64,000 nt of DNA from JAVBMU01 sp031551755 (GCA_031551755.1 JAVBNE010000007.1:24696-88695), one strand, 5' to 3'; positions 54,165 to 62,679 are shown, numbered from the stretch's first letter. Numbers and translations: made by a program. Notes: generated by a model from the sequence alone, not told the origin.

Positions 54165-54689
54165 TCACACTGCGCGCAGCACCGACTGCTCGTAGGCGTC
54201 CATCCAGGCTTCCAGCGGTCCGATCCACATGGGGGGCATGCCGCGGCCCGCCACTACGGCGACCCGACTCTTGCGATCACCGCCGAGTTCGTTGCGCGCG
54301 TGGGCCAGTGCCTTGATCGTCGATGCACCACATTCGAGCGCTGCGGCCTTGCCCGGCCACTGGTAGGTGGACACGACCCACCGAACAGATCCGCGACGCG
54401 CGCGCGGATGCTTGACTAGGCCGAAGCCCCACTGCGCGCCGGCGTTTTCACGTTGGGTCCCGGCGCCGGCTGCTGCGAGGCGAAGCTGGCGCACGATGGT
54501 CTTGGGCGAGGACGCCTTGACCTGAATCACGACGTCGTCGATCGCCGCAAGGTCACCTATGTCGTCGCGCCGTCCGGCACCGAGTTGGCGCATGGGCCTA
54601 CTTCGCATCAGGTGCGGCCACCGATCGCACAGGTACGCCAGTGCTTCACGCTCGGTCTTGTCACCGCGGTCCTTCATCGTGTTCGTCAC
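54165..54689 (-). CDS. PD-(D/E)XK-like nuclease (Holliday-junction-resolvase-like)
   Basis: A 174-residue protein. The pattern GDKTEREALAYL, then RRDDIGDLAAIDDVVIQVKAS, matches a restriction-endonuclease-fold core: Glu, then D-(I)-GD, then Q-V-K. Phage and plasmid resolvases and DNA-repair nucleases use this arrangement. The remainder is basic. The start is uncertain: GTG 54689 has AGAGG upstream; ATG 54677 and ATG 54728 are alternatives. Nuclease activity is inferred from the motif only. Confidence 0.55.
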   Translation of the reverse strand: MTNTMKDRGDKTEREALAYLCDRWPHLMRSRPMRQLGAGRRDDIGDLAAIDDVVIQVKASSPKTIVRQLRLAAAGAGTQRENAGAQWGFGLVKHPRARRGSVRWVVSTYQWPGKAAALECGASTIKALAHARNELGGDRKSRVAVVAGRGMPPMWIGPLEAWMDAYEQSVLRAV

Positions 54690-54802
54690 GCCCGACCTCT
54701 TCGCTCGTTGGGTAGTTACCTCCTTCATGTGCGGGGACGTCCGATGACCACCAATCGGTCGGCGTATGGCATGGGGCAGTACGAAACGAGAGGAGCAAGA
54801 CA

Positions 54803-54862
54803 ATGGCCACCACCCAGCCCGCCGGGACTCGGCGAACAGACGCAGGAGACACCGATGTCTGA
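54803..54862 (+). CDS. Possible 19-residue leader peptide
   Basis: A 19-codon ORF begins at ATG 54803 behind a strong AGAGGAG, and its stop overlaps the start of the next gene (ATG 54855). The layout suggests translational coupling or a leader ORF. There is no comparative support. Confidence 0.35.
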   Translation: MATTQPAGTRRTDAGDTDV

Positions 54863-55706
54863 GCTCCTCTTCCGCCGATACCTGACCGAGCCGGGCGACA
54901 CGCTACTGGAGCCTGTCGGTGGGCTCGAACTGCTCCTACGCCAAGACCAGTGGGCCCGAGACGCAGGGCTTGACCCTGCTTGGGGCTGCGCCTCCACGCT
55001 CGTGGGTGTGCCCGTGCCGGTGTACCCGGCAAGCTTGCCGACCGGTCATCGACGCTGGGCCGGTTTGAACCCGGCAATGATGTGGCACCCGCTGATGTGG
55101 CTACCCGAACGCCAGGCTGGCCGACTGACGATCAATGAGCAGATCGGCTCAGCGCCGCCGAGGTCGTTCGTTGAGGACGGCGAGCTGTGGGCCGTGCGAG
55201 TATGCCTGGAACTCACCGAGGCGGGCCTCTACGACCCGGACACCGGCGCTTGGTTGGACGTCCTTGGGCTACACGGGCTGGACATCGGGGACCCGGATGT
55301 CGTGGCCCGTGTCGATTCGTGGCTCTCGGGTTCGCCCGACGTCATCTTGGACGCCGTCGACTTGAGCGAGCACTTTGCCTGCACCGATCCCGACTGGTCG
55401 GTTGCGATGGCTATGACACTGGTACCCGAACTGCGGGAACAGTCGCGGGCGATCGTCGCCGATGAGCTCCATGGCTTGGTCAGCGAGGTCGTCCAAGGCG
55501 CTGAGGCACAGCAGTGGACCGGTGATGAGGTGGCCGCCGGGATCGTCACGGCTGCCGTCGTTGGTGAGAGCCGCCTGGGCGGTCAGTTCTGGCATACCGC
55601 CTGTGGGCTCTCGCTTGAGGACTCTTGGACCAGCCAGTACCCGGATCTGCCGCGCGCAATGCTCAGCGAACTCAAACGGGTCCAAGAAGAGGCATTCGCA
55701 AGGTGA
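54855..55706 (+). CDS. Hypothetical protein
   Basis: A 283-residue soluble, acidic protein that I do not recognise. The ATG at 54855 has AGGAG eight bases upstream, so the long upstream extension of the frame is rejected. The first half contains MMWHPLMWLPERQAG, the second is helical and ends LSELKRVQEEAFAR. It is alone on its strand between the nuclease-like gene and the conjugation cluster; the following 233 bases hold nothing that I can support. Confidence 0.6.
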   Translation: MSELLFRRYLTEPGDTLLEPVGGLELLLRQDQWARDAGLDPAWGCASTLVGVPVPVYPASLPTGHRRWAGLNPAMMWHPLMWLPERQAGRLTINEQIGSAPPRSFVEDGELWAVRVCLELTEAGLYDPDTGAWLDVLGLHGLDIGDPDVVARVDSWLSGSPDVILDAVDLSEHFACTDPDWSVAMAMTLVPELREQSRAIVADELHGLVSEVVQGAEAQQWTGDEVAAGIVTAAVVGESRLGGQFWHTACGLSLEDSWTSQYPDLPRAMLSELKRVQEEAFAR

Positions 55707-55939
55707 GCAAGGCCGTTGGGGCTATGTGGGTGGGTCCTCGGTGCCCGGGCCTGCTTCGACCCGCAGCTGGTGGCGTTCACCAAGCCGATCGATGAAGGAC
55801 AAGTCGATAGCCATCTTGTCGTTCCTGACCGCGTAAACGCCGCTGAGGAGTATGCCCACGGCAAGGCCATCACCGACCTCGGTCAGCTAGGCCGTCTCCG
55901 TCTTCGCCATCGCGCCAGTCTCCCCCATGACGACGCTGA

Positions 55940-56584
55940 TCAGGTGGAAGCTGGCGCCACTTCTGCGATGAGAAATCCGGCATCGCCACTTGGTGCCACG
56001 GTCACCAGGAACGTTCCGGCGGCGGTGTACGTCTCCGTACGCCGGTCGTCGCGGGTGACGGTCAATGTGGTCGGTACCACGACACGGTAGGTGATCGTGT
56101 CGGTGTCAGAGCCGACGAACTCTTGGGATGCCACTGGGCCTGGTTCGCCGACGATGCGCGCAGCATCAAGCTCATCGAGCCGAGTGAGTGCTGCAGATAC
56201 GGTGCGCAGGTCCGTTGTGGAGACGCCGTCAACGAAGAATGGGGCTAGCCGGTCGGCGCGGGCTTGTCGGGTCTCGGCCGAGTCCTCGCGCGTGAGCTCA
56301 GTCGCAACGTCGTACACGAGCTGTTCGATGGCCTCATCGGCGCCCGCAGGAAGCCTCTCGGCAAGTGTCACTTTCTCGGCCGCCGTGGACACGCCAGGGG
56401 TTGGTGTCGGCCCTGGCGTAGACGTCGCCGTTGGTGAGGGTGGCGCGATCGTCCACGGGGCAACTGGCACAGGTCCGGGCGCACCGTCCTTAACGTTTCC
56501 GATCACACCGGTGACCACGAGGGTCACCGCAGCACCGAGCGCCACCAATCCTCCCAACACGGTCCAGATCGCACGACTTCTCAT
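55940..56584 (-). CDS. TcpC-like conjugation protein
   Basis: A 214-residue protein with an N-terminal membrane segment (residues about 7-28), a Pro/Thr-rich linker (PSPTATSTPGPTPTPG) and an extracytoplasmic domain of alpha-plus-beta character (about 70-214). This is the layout of TcpC/VirB8-like proteins of Gram-positive conjugative elements. It follows the cell-wall hydrolase gene by 14 bases on the same strand, a pair often seen in conjugation clusters. The family assignment is inference from layout. Confidence 0.55.
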   Translation of the reverse strand: MRSRAIWTVLGGLVALGAAVTLVVTGVIGNVKDGAPGPVPVAPWTIAPPSPTATSTPGPTPTPGVSTAAEKVTLAERLPAGADEAIEQLVYDVATELTREDSAETRQARADRLAPFFVDGVSTTDLRTVSAALTRLDELDAARIVGEPGPVASQEFVGSDTDTITYRVVVPTTLTVTRDDRRTETYTAAGTFLVTVAPSGDAGFLIAEVAPAST

Positions 56585-56598
56585 GGTTCGGTATCCCC

Positions 56599-58065
56599 TC
56601 ACGTTGTTGCACTTGTTCCGACGAACTCCCAATGCCAGGGCTCGAGCTTTGAGCCGCCCGGGCGGGCCCAGTTCGGGTTCACCCATCCGAATCTGGGGGC
56701 GTTGGCCGCCATCCACAGGTGCTGCGCGGAGCCCGAGTTGTTGATGCCGCCGCCGAGATCCAGCGCCAGGCCCCACCCGTGGTTGCTTGTGCCAGGTTTC
56801 GCGGCGAGGAAACCCTTGGTGGCTTTGAGCCTCACCTGGTCTTCGTAAGACCGGTAGGAGTCGGTGATCGCGATCGGTCGGCCGAACTTGGCCGTGTACG
56901 CGGCGTTGAGCTGCACGAGCGCGTCGGTAGCATCGCAGCGCAGGGCTTGAACGCCAGCCCATGGGATGACGCAAAGCTCAGTGCCGGGGATCCGGCCGTT
57001 GGTGTGCCCTCCCCACGCACCGCCACCGACCACACCGTCGGAGCCGCCCCCGGGCGCACCGTAGCCGGCGTCGCCGCAAGTGCTTGAGCCTGTGGCCTCG
57101 ACAGTGGTTCCGGTCATTTCGGTGACGATGGCCGCGGCCTTCTCATAGTTGCTGCGGTAGTTGGACCCGTCGGCGAAGGCGGAGCGTTGGACGGACTGGG
57201 CGACCAGCCACGGGTCGACGTCGTAGCGGGAGGTGGCGGTCGCGTTGACCAGTGTCGTCGTGCGGTAGACCCGCAGTGAGGGGTTGGTCAGGGAGTCCAG
57301 GAATAGACCGGTGGCCCCGGCCGGGTCCATGCGGACGGTGAGAGGACCCCATGGGTCGCGCTGCTGGAAAAGGCCGCGGCTGTCCGGACCGGCCAAGTCG
57401 CCGTAGTTGACGTTCCGCAGTGACGACTCCGTCATGGCCGTCATGATGGCGATCACGGCGTCGCGTAGGTCGAGTCCGCGCCCGAGAGTCGCCTCGATGA
57501 TGGTCCGGGCGTTCTCGGACTGTTCGGCGGACAGCCCTGTGGCTCCCACGCCCACTACTTGGGCTCCACAGGCGCCCTCGGTTGTCAGGGTTGCGGTGTC
57601 TTCGTTCATCTCGGCGGTCAGGGCGAACATCGCAATCCCAGCTATCGCTGGCAGCGCGAACACCGCGATCAGGGCAAGGACAAGCAGTGTTGTCAGGAGC
57701 CGCTTGCCGCCCTTGGAACCAACAGCCTTGCCGACAAGGGCACCCACGAGAGGGGTTGCTGCTGCGCTCGCAGCCGCCTCGGCCGCCGCAGCCGTAGCTT
57801 GATGTGCCTTGTCGCCAATCGACGTGTCTTTGTCCGCGAGGATCTGAGCAGCCCCCGCAGCCTTCGAGGCCTTCCCCACGCCCTTCGCGGCCGAAGATGC
57901 CGCCTTGCCGGCCGATGCGCCGGCCGAAGTGCTGGGAGTTAGACCACGCGAACTGGTCGCGGAACCGCCGGGGGTGGTCGCTGTCCGGCGTCCGCCAGGC
58001 GCAGCGCCCTTCGCCCTCGGCCGGCGGGCGCCAGCCCTCGCACGAGGCTCAGCGGTGGGGCGCAT
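56599..58065 (-). CDS. Membrane-anchored cell-wall hydrolase (transglycosylase-like plus VanY/M15)
   Basis: About 488 residues from ATG 58065; the frame is open to 58311 and the true start is unsure. A Lys/Arg/Ala-rich cytoplasmic part precedes one transmembrane helix (about 124-150). Outside lies a lytic-transglycosylase-like region (VIAIMTAMTESSLRNVNYGD, DSRGLFQQR) and a C-terminal M15 D-Ala-D-Ala carboxypeptidase domain with SNHGWGLALDLGG (His429, Asp436) and EPWHWEF (475-481), the zinc and catalytic residues. Such bifunctional hydrolases open peptidoglycan for Gram-positive conjugation pores. Confidence 0.85.
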   Translation of the reverse strand: MRPTAEPRARAGARRPRAKGAAPGGRRTATTPGGSATSSRGLTPSTSAGASAGKAASSAAKGVGKASKAAGAAQILADKDTSIGDKAHQATAAAAEAAASAAATPLVGALVGKAVGSKGGKRLLTTLLVLALIAVFALPAIAGIAMFALTAEMNEDTATLTTEGACGAQVVGVGATGLSAEQSENARTIIEATLGRGLDLRDAVIAIMTAMTESSLRNVNYGDLAGPDSRGLFQQRDPWGPLTVRMDPAGATGLFLDSLTNPSLRVYRTTTLVNATATSRYDVDPWLVAQSVQRSAFADGSNYRSNYEKAAAIVTEMTGTTVEATGSSTCGDAGYGAPGGGSDGVVGGGAWGGHTNGRIPGTELCVIPWAGVQALRCDATDALVQLNAAYTAKFGRPIAITDSYRSYEDQVRLKATKGFLAAKPGTSNHGWGLALDLGGGINNSGSAQHLWMAANAPRFGWVNPNWARPGGSKLEPWHWEFVGTSATT

Positions 58066-58474
58066 TGCTGTCTCATCCGACGACTCACCCGTAGCGATGG
58101 ACTGCCGCCGACCAGCTTCCGAAGCCGATTGACGTCTAGGGCTGCTGGCTTGTCGGCGCGCTTGAACGGCGCGTCGAGAGCCGTCGGCACCGTCGCTGCC
58201 AATCACCGCCTGCTGATCGCCCGAACGAGACCGTTCCTGGCCATCGGCGGGCACACCTTCTCGGCGCTGGGCTGCCCGGATACGCGCACTGTTCTCCACA
58301 CCCACGCACATGCGCCGACTACAACCGCGTCAACGCTCCTAAGCCTCCGCTTGCGGGCACGGCCCCAATGAAGCTCAGCTCGGCCGTTGTCCATCCCGGC
58401 TGGATTGTTGGAAGTCCACAGACATCCGAGCGCTTCACCGCGCCAGTTGAGCCACCCCACGAGCGGTGACACGC

Positions 58475-58504
58475 TTGTCATTCACGAAAGGCACCTGGTA
58501 CTGT
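58475..58504 (+). promoter_or_regulatory. Candidate promoter for the secreted-protein genes
   Basis: TTGTCA (58475-58480) and TACTGT (58499-58504) are 18 bases apart, a good vegetative promoter match about 85 bases before the GTG at 58588. Confidence 0.5.
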
Positions 58505-58587
58505 CCCACTCGTCCGATTCGATAGCACCCAGCTTCGCGGACATGATTCGCGCAGTCAGCAAGCAGAGGAACCAACGGAGGATCCAA

Positions 58588-58860
58588 GTGAGGCGAAGGT
58601 ACGTCGTCGGAAGCGCAGCCCTTGCGGCCGTGAGCTTGTCTGTTGCTGGAGCCGTGGCCCACGCGGGTGCACAGGACGTAATACGCGATGATCGTCGATC
58701 CGACCTCGTTACAGAGACTGGGAATGACGGCACATTCGGTCAGGACGGGATAAAGACCGGATCGAGCATCACAACGGAGATAGTAGAACCCGACTCCTCG
58801 TGCTTGCCGGATCAGCCCGAAATGGCACTTTGCATCACTGTCGTCGATCCCACTCCCTAG
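58588..58860 (+). CDS. Small secreted protein
   Basis: A 90-residue protein with a clear signal peptide: RRRY, a hydrophobic core VVGSAALAAVSLSVAGAV and cleavage around AHAGA. The mature ~60 residues are acidic with two cysteines (SSCLPDQPEMALCITV) that could form a disulfide. GGAGG stands six bases before the GTG, which fixes the start and rejects the longer frame. It precedes the secreted nuclease gene by 205 bases; a partner role is possible but unproven. Confidence 0.6.
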   Translation: MRRRYVVGSAALAAVSLSVAGAVAHAGAQDVIRDDRRSDLVTETGNDGTFGQDGIKTGSSITTEIVEPDSSCLPDQPEMALCITVVDPTP

Positions 58861-59065
58861 ATACTGACACGCGTTCTTTCTCAAGCCTCCATCGCTCGAC
58901 GGCCGACACAATGGCTAGTACGAACATCGCAGGAGCACGCCCTCGCTGAGAATCAATATCATGCACACCTGAGTCTCAAGCCTACGAATTTGCGATGCCC
59001 AAACGGCGCGTTCGGCGTTCTTTGAACGCTACAGCACTGCTCATTCCAATAGGAAGGAAAATCCG

Positions 59066-60337
59066 ATGCGGAGATCCACAGGGATCGGAATATCACTCGC
59101 CGCATTATTCGTTCTAGCCATAGGTGTGCCCGAAGGTGCCATGGCTGCCGGTGACACACCTGATCCCGCAGTCGAACCGGGCATTGTGGTGCAGTCCGAC
59201 GTCGCGACCGTCAACACCACCGCCACGACGACATGCACACCTACGGCAGACGGTGGCAAGGCCTGCGTAAAGATTGGTGGGTCGAGCCCGTCAAACGCCA
59301 CCGTGGGCGAGTCCCTCGTGAACACAAGTAGCAACTCGACGGTCTCTACCATGGCGGCGAACGCAACCCCCCAACTCCTCGCGGCCCCAAAGACCGCAAT
59401 CCCCTGGCGGCCAGAGTGCTCCAAGCTAAAGATCGGCGTCTGGTACAAGGCACGCACCTGGGCATGTGCTGGGCTACCAGGAACACTCACGGTCCTCAGC
59501 GACAAGGGCATACCGACCGGGAGTGCGACCTTTACCGCATTGCTCTATGAGTTCACAGACGTGACCACAGGAGTCTTCGGAAACCAGATGGAGATCGCCG
59601 TTACCAGTGCCACGGGTACCGCGGTGGGCAGGAGTTTGACGATCACGCCGTCGTGCACGGGTGGGTGCGTACTCGTCAGCAAGGCAGTCCTGCCCAAGCC
59701 GCTGGCACGAGGAGTGGTCATGTCAGCGCTCTCATCCTGGAAACCTACGCGGATGAATGCCGGTGACCTGTATCGGATGACGCCCAGATGGAACATGGCA
59801 CCTATTGGTGGAACGACCGCGATAGCCACCAGCCCAACGGTCCGTTGTGACAATGTTCTCGGAGGAAGCCCCAGAAAGGCTGGATGCGTTGTTGACGGCA
59901 CCACCGTCTACATTACGTACTCAAAGGCGGTATATCCAACGTTTTCTGCCCACGTGATCGCAGCTCAGAAATCCGGCCTACCAGGAGGATCGGCCTCAAA
60001 GCCACTGACGCGAACCACAAGCTCCACGATTTCGAACGCAAATCGTTCGGTTGCTTGCCCATCCGCAGGGTGGCTGCCTCGCCCAACTGGCAAGTCCTGC
60101 GATGAGTATCCGTTCGCGTCCACATACCAGGGGGCATCTCGGTCGGGTGGGAACGCCCGCACTTTCTCGGGCTGCTCGGTCAAGTTGATCAAACCCGCAT
60201 CGACAGGAGCGAAGGGATTTAGTATCTGCATGATTAACGCCGCAGAGAACACCAAAGCGGGCAGCGTGTTGAACTCTACCCTTTTCGTGCCGAAGCGAGT
60301 CCTTGATGGCGACAAGTTCTATGTGGCTTTCCAATGA
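59066..60337 (+). CDS. Secreted NucA/NucB-type deoxyribonuclease
   Basis: A 423-residue exported protein. A signal peptide (residues 1-28, cleaving near AMAAG) is followed by a long beta-rich, Thr/Ser-rich region and a C-terminal DNase_NucA_NucB domain from about residue 330. That domain has GKSCDEYPFAST, with the catalytic aspartate, and INAAENTKAGSVL, with the catalytic glutamate, then RVLDGDKFYV. Bacillus NucB degrades extracellular DNA. AGGAAGGA precedes the ATG. The stop overlaps the next start (ATGA). The coding sequence is richer in A/T than the core genes, suggesting separate origin. Confidence 0.82.
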   Translation: MRRSTGIGISLAALFVLAIGVPEGAMAAGDTPDPAVEPGIVVQSDVATVNTTATTTCTPTADGGKACVKIGGSSPSNATVGESLVNTSSNSTVSTMAANATPQLLAAPKTAIPWRPECSKLKIGVWYKARTWACAGLPGTLTVLSDKGIPTGSATFTALLYEFTDVTTGVFGNQMEIAVTSATGTAVGRSLTITPSCTGGCVLVSKAVLPKPLARGVVMSALSSWKPTRMNAGDLYRMTPRWNMAPIGGTTAIATSPTVRCDNVLGGSPRKAGCVVDGTTVYITYSKAVYPTFSAHVIAAQKSGLPGGSASKPLTRTTSSTISNANRSVACPSAGWLPRPTGKSCDEYPFASTYQGASRSGGNARTFSGCSVKLIKPASTGAKGFSICMINAAENTKAGSVLNSTLFVPKRVLDGDKFYVAFQ

Positions 60338-60930
60338 GCATACAATCGGTGGCATACCACTTATACACGCTGTCCACTACAGGGGTAGGTAACGCCGATT
60401 TGGACACGTACATCGGCGGTCTCTTGGTCCCGACTGCGGACCCCGGTGCAGTCAGCGTCCTGTCGGGAACCCACACCGGGAACATTGACCTCACGTTGCT
60501 AGTACTCGACGGACCCCCGGACGCGGACATTCGACAGTGGGAGGACGTGGTCGAGTTCTGGCTCGACGCCCCCGATCGTGAGATCGGCACCTCATCGATG
60601 GTAGGCGAGTGCGTCGAAGCCGTCCTACCGCACCCCGGCGGCTACACGCTCCGGGCGTGCGCAAACAACCGGGACGCTGGTTACGCGATCGACAACACGA
60701 CTGACCCTGTGGAGCAACACCTCCTGGCGCTGTGGCCAGCAACGCGGCACGAGCCACGGGTGTTGAAGACGACCAGTGAGTTCTGCGACGTCTTCCAGTC
60801 CTCACCCATGGCGTCATTCGCGACCGGGCCTGGTGCGTCCGCCGGACCGGGCGACGACGATCCTGCCGCTTTAGCGGCCACTACCTGGCTCAAGGAAATG
60901 GAGCGGCTTTCGGAAACTCAGGGCGAGTAG
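60334..60930 (+). CDS. Hypothetical protein coupled to the nuclease (immunity candidate)
   Basis: A 198-residue protein with no signal peptide. It is beta-rich in the first 130 residues with a motif GGYTLRACANNRDAGY, then DPVEQHLLALWPA; the tail is Gly/Asp-rich and ends in a helix. Its ATG overlaps the nuclease stop, so the two are made together. Cytosolic location plus coupling to a secreted nuclease fits an immunity protein or a chaperone, but I cannot name a family. Confidence 0.6.
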   Translation: MSIQSVAYHLYTLSTTGVGNADLDTYIGGLLVPTADPGAVSVLSGTHTGNIDLTLLVLDGPPDADIRQWEDVVEFWLDAPDREIGTSSMVGECVEAVLPHPGGYTLRACANNRDAGYAIDNTTDPVEQHLLALWPATRHEPRVLKTTSEFCDVFQSSPMASFATGPGASAGPGDDDPAALAATTWLKEMERLSETQGE

Positions 60931-60971
60931 CCCGTCCGACGCGGTCGGACAGGCAGGCTTGGACGGCGTCA

Positions 60972-61000
60972 GAGCCCGGGAAGCAACCCTTCCCGGGCTC
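60972..61000 (+). terminator. Rho-independent-like terminator
   Basis: A perfect 12-base stem GAGCCCGGGAAG/CTTCCCGGGCTC with a five-base loop is followed by a pyrimidine-rich run. It ends the nuclease transcript before the tagged-gene pair. Confidence 0.8.
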
Positions 61001-61071
61001 CTCCATTCTCAGGCTCGCGTCGCCACGAGGCCCAAGCCACGTCAACCTGCGCGCCCCGCACATCCGAAGGC

Positions 61072-61464
61072 ATGACACCAAGCAGCCAGCCCCGGCGCCC
61101 TGCCGGCCGCCCCGACGGTGGCCGCTACGACACCAACGCCAACGCCAGCCCTGCCACTACATCGCTCCTCCACCAACCAGGGCAGGTGGGTGACGAGAAG
61201 TACTCCCACGCGAGAGCGTGGGAAGAGCACCCAGCCGACCAGATCGACCCGACAACAGCCCGATTCGTCCTCGCCGATATCGACAATGGGAAATCGCTGA
61301 GCGGAGCTTCGCTTTGCCTCGGCTTCGGGAAGCGAATCGGGCTGGAGATCGCTCGCCGCGAGCTTGGCACACGGCGGATGATCGAGCTAATCCGCTCAGT
61401 CGCCTGCCAAGATGCCTCACCTGCACCAAGTCAACCCGGTGACCCCGCACATCCGGGGGCATGA
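61072..61464 (+). CDS. Tagged hypothetical protein 1
   Basis: A 130-residue protein. It begins with the polar tag QPRRPAGRPDGGRYDT (residues 6-21), also found at the same place in the next protein. The rest includes a basic helix region LCLGFGKRIGLEIARRELGTRRMIELIRS that could bind nucleic acid. Its stop overlaps the next start (ATGA). No known family. Confidence 0.6.
   Translation: MTPSSQPRRPAGRPDGGRYDTNANASPATTSLLHQPGQVGDEKYSHARAWEEHPADQIDPTTARFVLADIDNGKSLSGASLCLGFGKRIGLEIARRELGTRRMIELIRSVACQDASPAPSQPGDPAHPGA
61087..61133 (+). repeat. 47-base direct repeat, copy 1
   Basis: Identical over 47 bases to 61476-61522. It encodes the shared N-terminal tag in the same reading frame. Similar sequence also flanks it upstream (CCCCGCACATCCG at 61054-61066 and 61443-61455). 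Confidence 0.95.
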
Positions 61465-62444
61465 CACTTGCCACACAGCCCCGGCGCCCTGCCGGCCGCC
61501 CCGACGGTGGCCGCTACGACACGACCACAATCGCGGCACCCGCCGTCTCGTCCCTGGTAACGGGCATTACCGATCCCAGCGATGATGACTGGGAGCGAGA
61601 GATCTTGCCGGCGATCTCGATCATCTGCCGGCGGCGGGTTCAGTCTCGCGATTTCGCCGATGAGCTCGCTGCCGACGTCAGCCTCCAGGTCCTGACCAAC
61701 GCCCGAGCCAAGCCCGTCCGGATCACGTTCTCGTACATCAAGGCCATCGCAGCGCGCCGGGCAAACGCGATGCGTCGGACCCCTGGCACCGACCCAGAAG
61801 ACGACAAGGCCCGCGCACTGTGGTCCGAACAGGTCTATGCGCAAGAACTCGACCTGGGACGTGAGCTGACGGCCGGCGAACAGCACTCCATCGCGACACG
61901 GATCCGCTCGACCTGGGTTTCCACCCGTGGGCATCGACCCTCACCGCTGTTCTACATGCCCCAACGCACAGCGTCCCTGTACGGGGACGATGGCATCATC
62001 ATCGATGTCGCGGTTCATGACGTCGCTCCTGAAGACCGACCGCGGGACCTGGAACCGGAGACCGAAGACCTCCTGGCCCGCACCGAGTCCGACCCTCACC
62101 TGCGGCGCGTGGACCGCACGGTCGTCGGTTGGCAGGTAATGCGCGACCTGCACGACTCCCCCACCCCAATCGCCGGGTTGATCACCCGGGCCAGGGCAAC
62201 AGCACTGCGATCGCGGGTCGAGGCCGCCGGCGGTGTCGCCACAGTCATCGACCGTTGGGAGAACGGCACATCAGACCAGGTCACCGAGTCGCTGTTCGAG
62301 CCGTTCGGTCGCCTCGACGAAACTGACCAGCAGGCGGTCGTCACCTCGCTGAAGGCATCTGGGGTCTTCGCCGACGACATGTGGCGCACCGCGGTCACCT
62401 ACGCCTCAACCAGCGGCGGACGAAACCTAGCCGTCCATGCCTAG
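61461..62444 (+). CDS. Tagged protein 2 with sigma-70-region-2-like segment
   Basis: A 327-residue protein beginning with the same tag as its neighbour. Residues about 58-105 (DFADELAADVSLQVL, then FSYIKAIAARRANAMRR) resemble sigma-70 region 2: an acidic helix followed by a basic recognition helix. No region 4 is obvious. It could be a sigma-like regulator or a DNA-binding replication/transfer factor. It is coupled upstream and overlaps the next small gene by eight bases. Confidence 0.6.
   Translation: MTLATQPRRPAGRPDGGRYDTTTIAAPAVSSLVTGITDPSDDDWEREILPAISIICRRRVQSRDFADELAADVSLQVLTNARAKPVRITFSYIKAIAARRANAMRRTPGTDPEDDKARALWSEQVYAQELDLGRELTAGEQHSIATRIRSTWVSTRGHRPSPLFYMPQRTASLYGDDGIIIDVAVHDVAPEDRPRDLEPETEDLLARTESDPHLRRVDRTVVGWQVMRDLHDSPTPIAGLITRARATALRSRVEAAGGVATVIDRWENGTSDQVTESLFEPFGRLDETDQQAVVTSLKASGVFADDMWRTAVTYASTSGGRNLAVHA
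61476..61522 (+). repeat. 47-base direct repeat, copy 2
   Basis: Exact second copy of 61087-61133, 389 bases downstream, at the same distance from the next gene's start codon. Complete identity at synonymous sites suggests recent duplication or gene conversion. Confidence 0.95.
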
Positions 62445-62679
62445 CCACCTGCCCCTCGACGGGATCTGGCCCGACCTTCTCACCTCACCGGATCCGGCGA
62501 CGCGCGCCCGCGTCCTTGACCAGTTCGACGCTCCCGACTGGGCGATCCGGCGGATTGAGCGAGATCCCCAGGTTCAGCTTTTCCTTGCCCGAATCACCGC
62601 CCCGCTCAGTGAGCAGGCAGCGGTCGGCGCATGGGGATCGGTGACAGATGACAACCAGCAGAAGGGTCACACGACATGA
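62437..62679 (+). CDS. Small hypothetical protein
   Basis: An 80-residue soluble protein. It starts within the last codons of the tagged gene, and its stop overlaps the ATG of the next membrane protein, so it belongs to the same operon. Sequence such as ATRARVLDQFDAPDWAIRRIERDPQVQLFL is helical. Function unknown. Confidence 0.6.
   Translation: MPSHLPLDGIWPDLLTSPDPATRARVLDQFDAPDWAIRRIERDPQVQLFLARITAPLSEQAAVGAWGSVTDDNQQKGHTT

Noticed and set aside
55716..56090. 124-codon rightward frame after the 283-residue gene
   Set aside because: Its second half is antisense to the TcpC-like gene, and it has no ribosome-binding site; the 233-base gap looks non-coding.
58203..58481. 92-codon leftward frame upstream of the wall hydrolase
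   Set aside because: Composition is unlike its neighbours, there is no start signal, and it crosses the candidate promoter at 58475.
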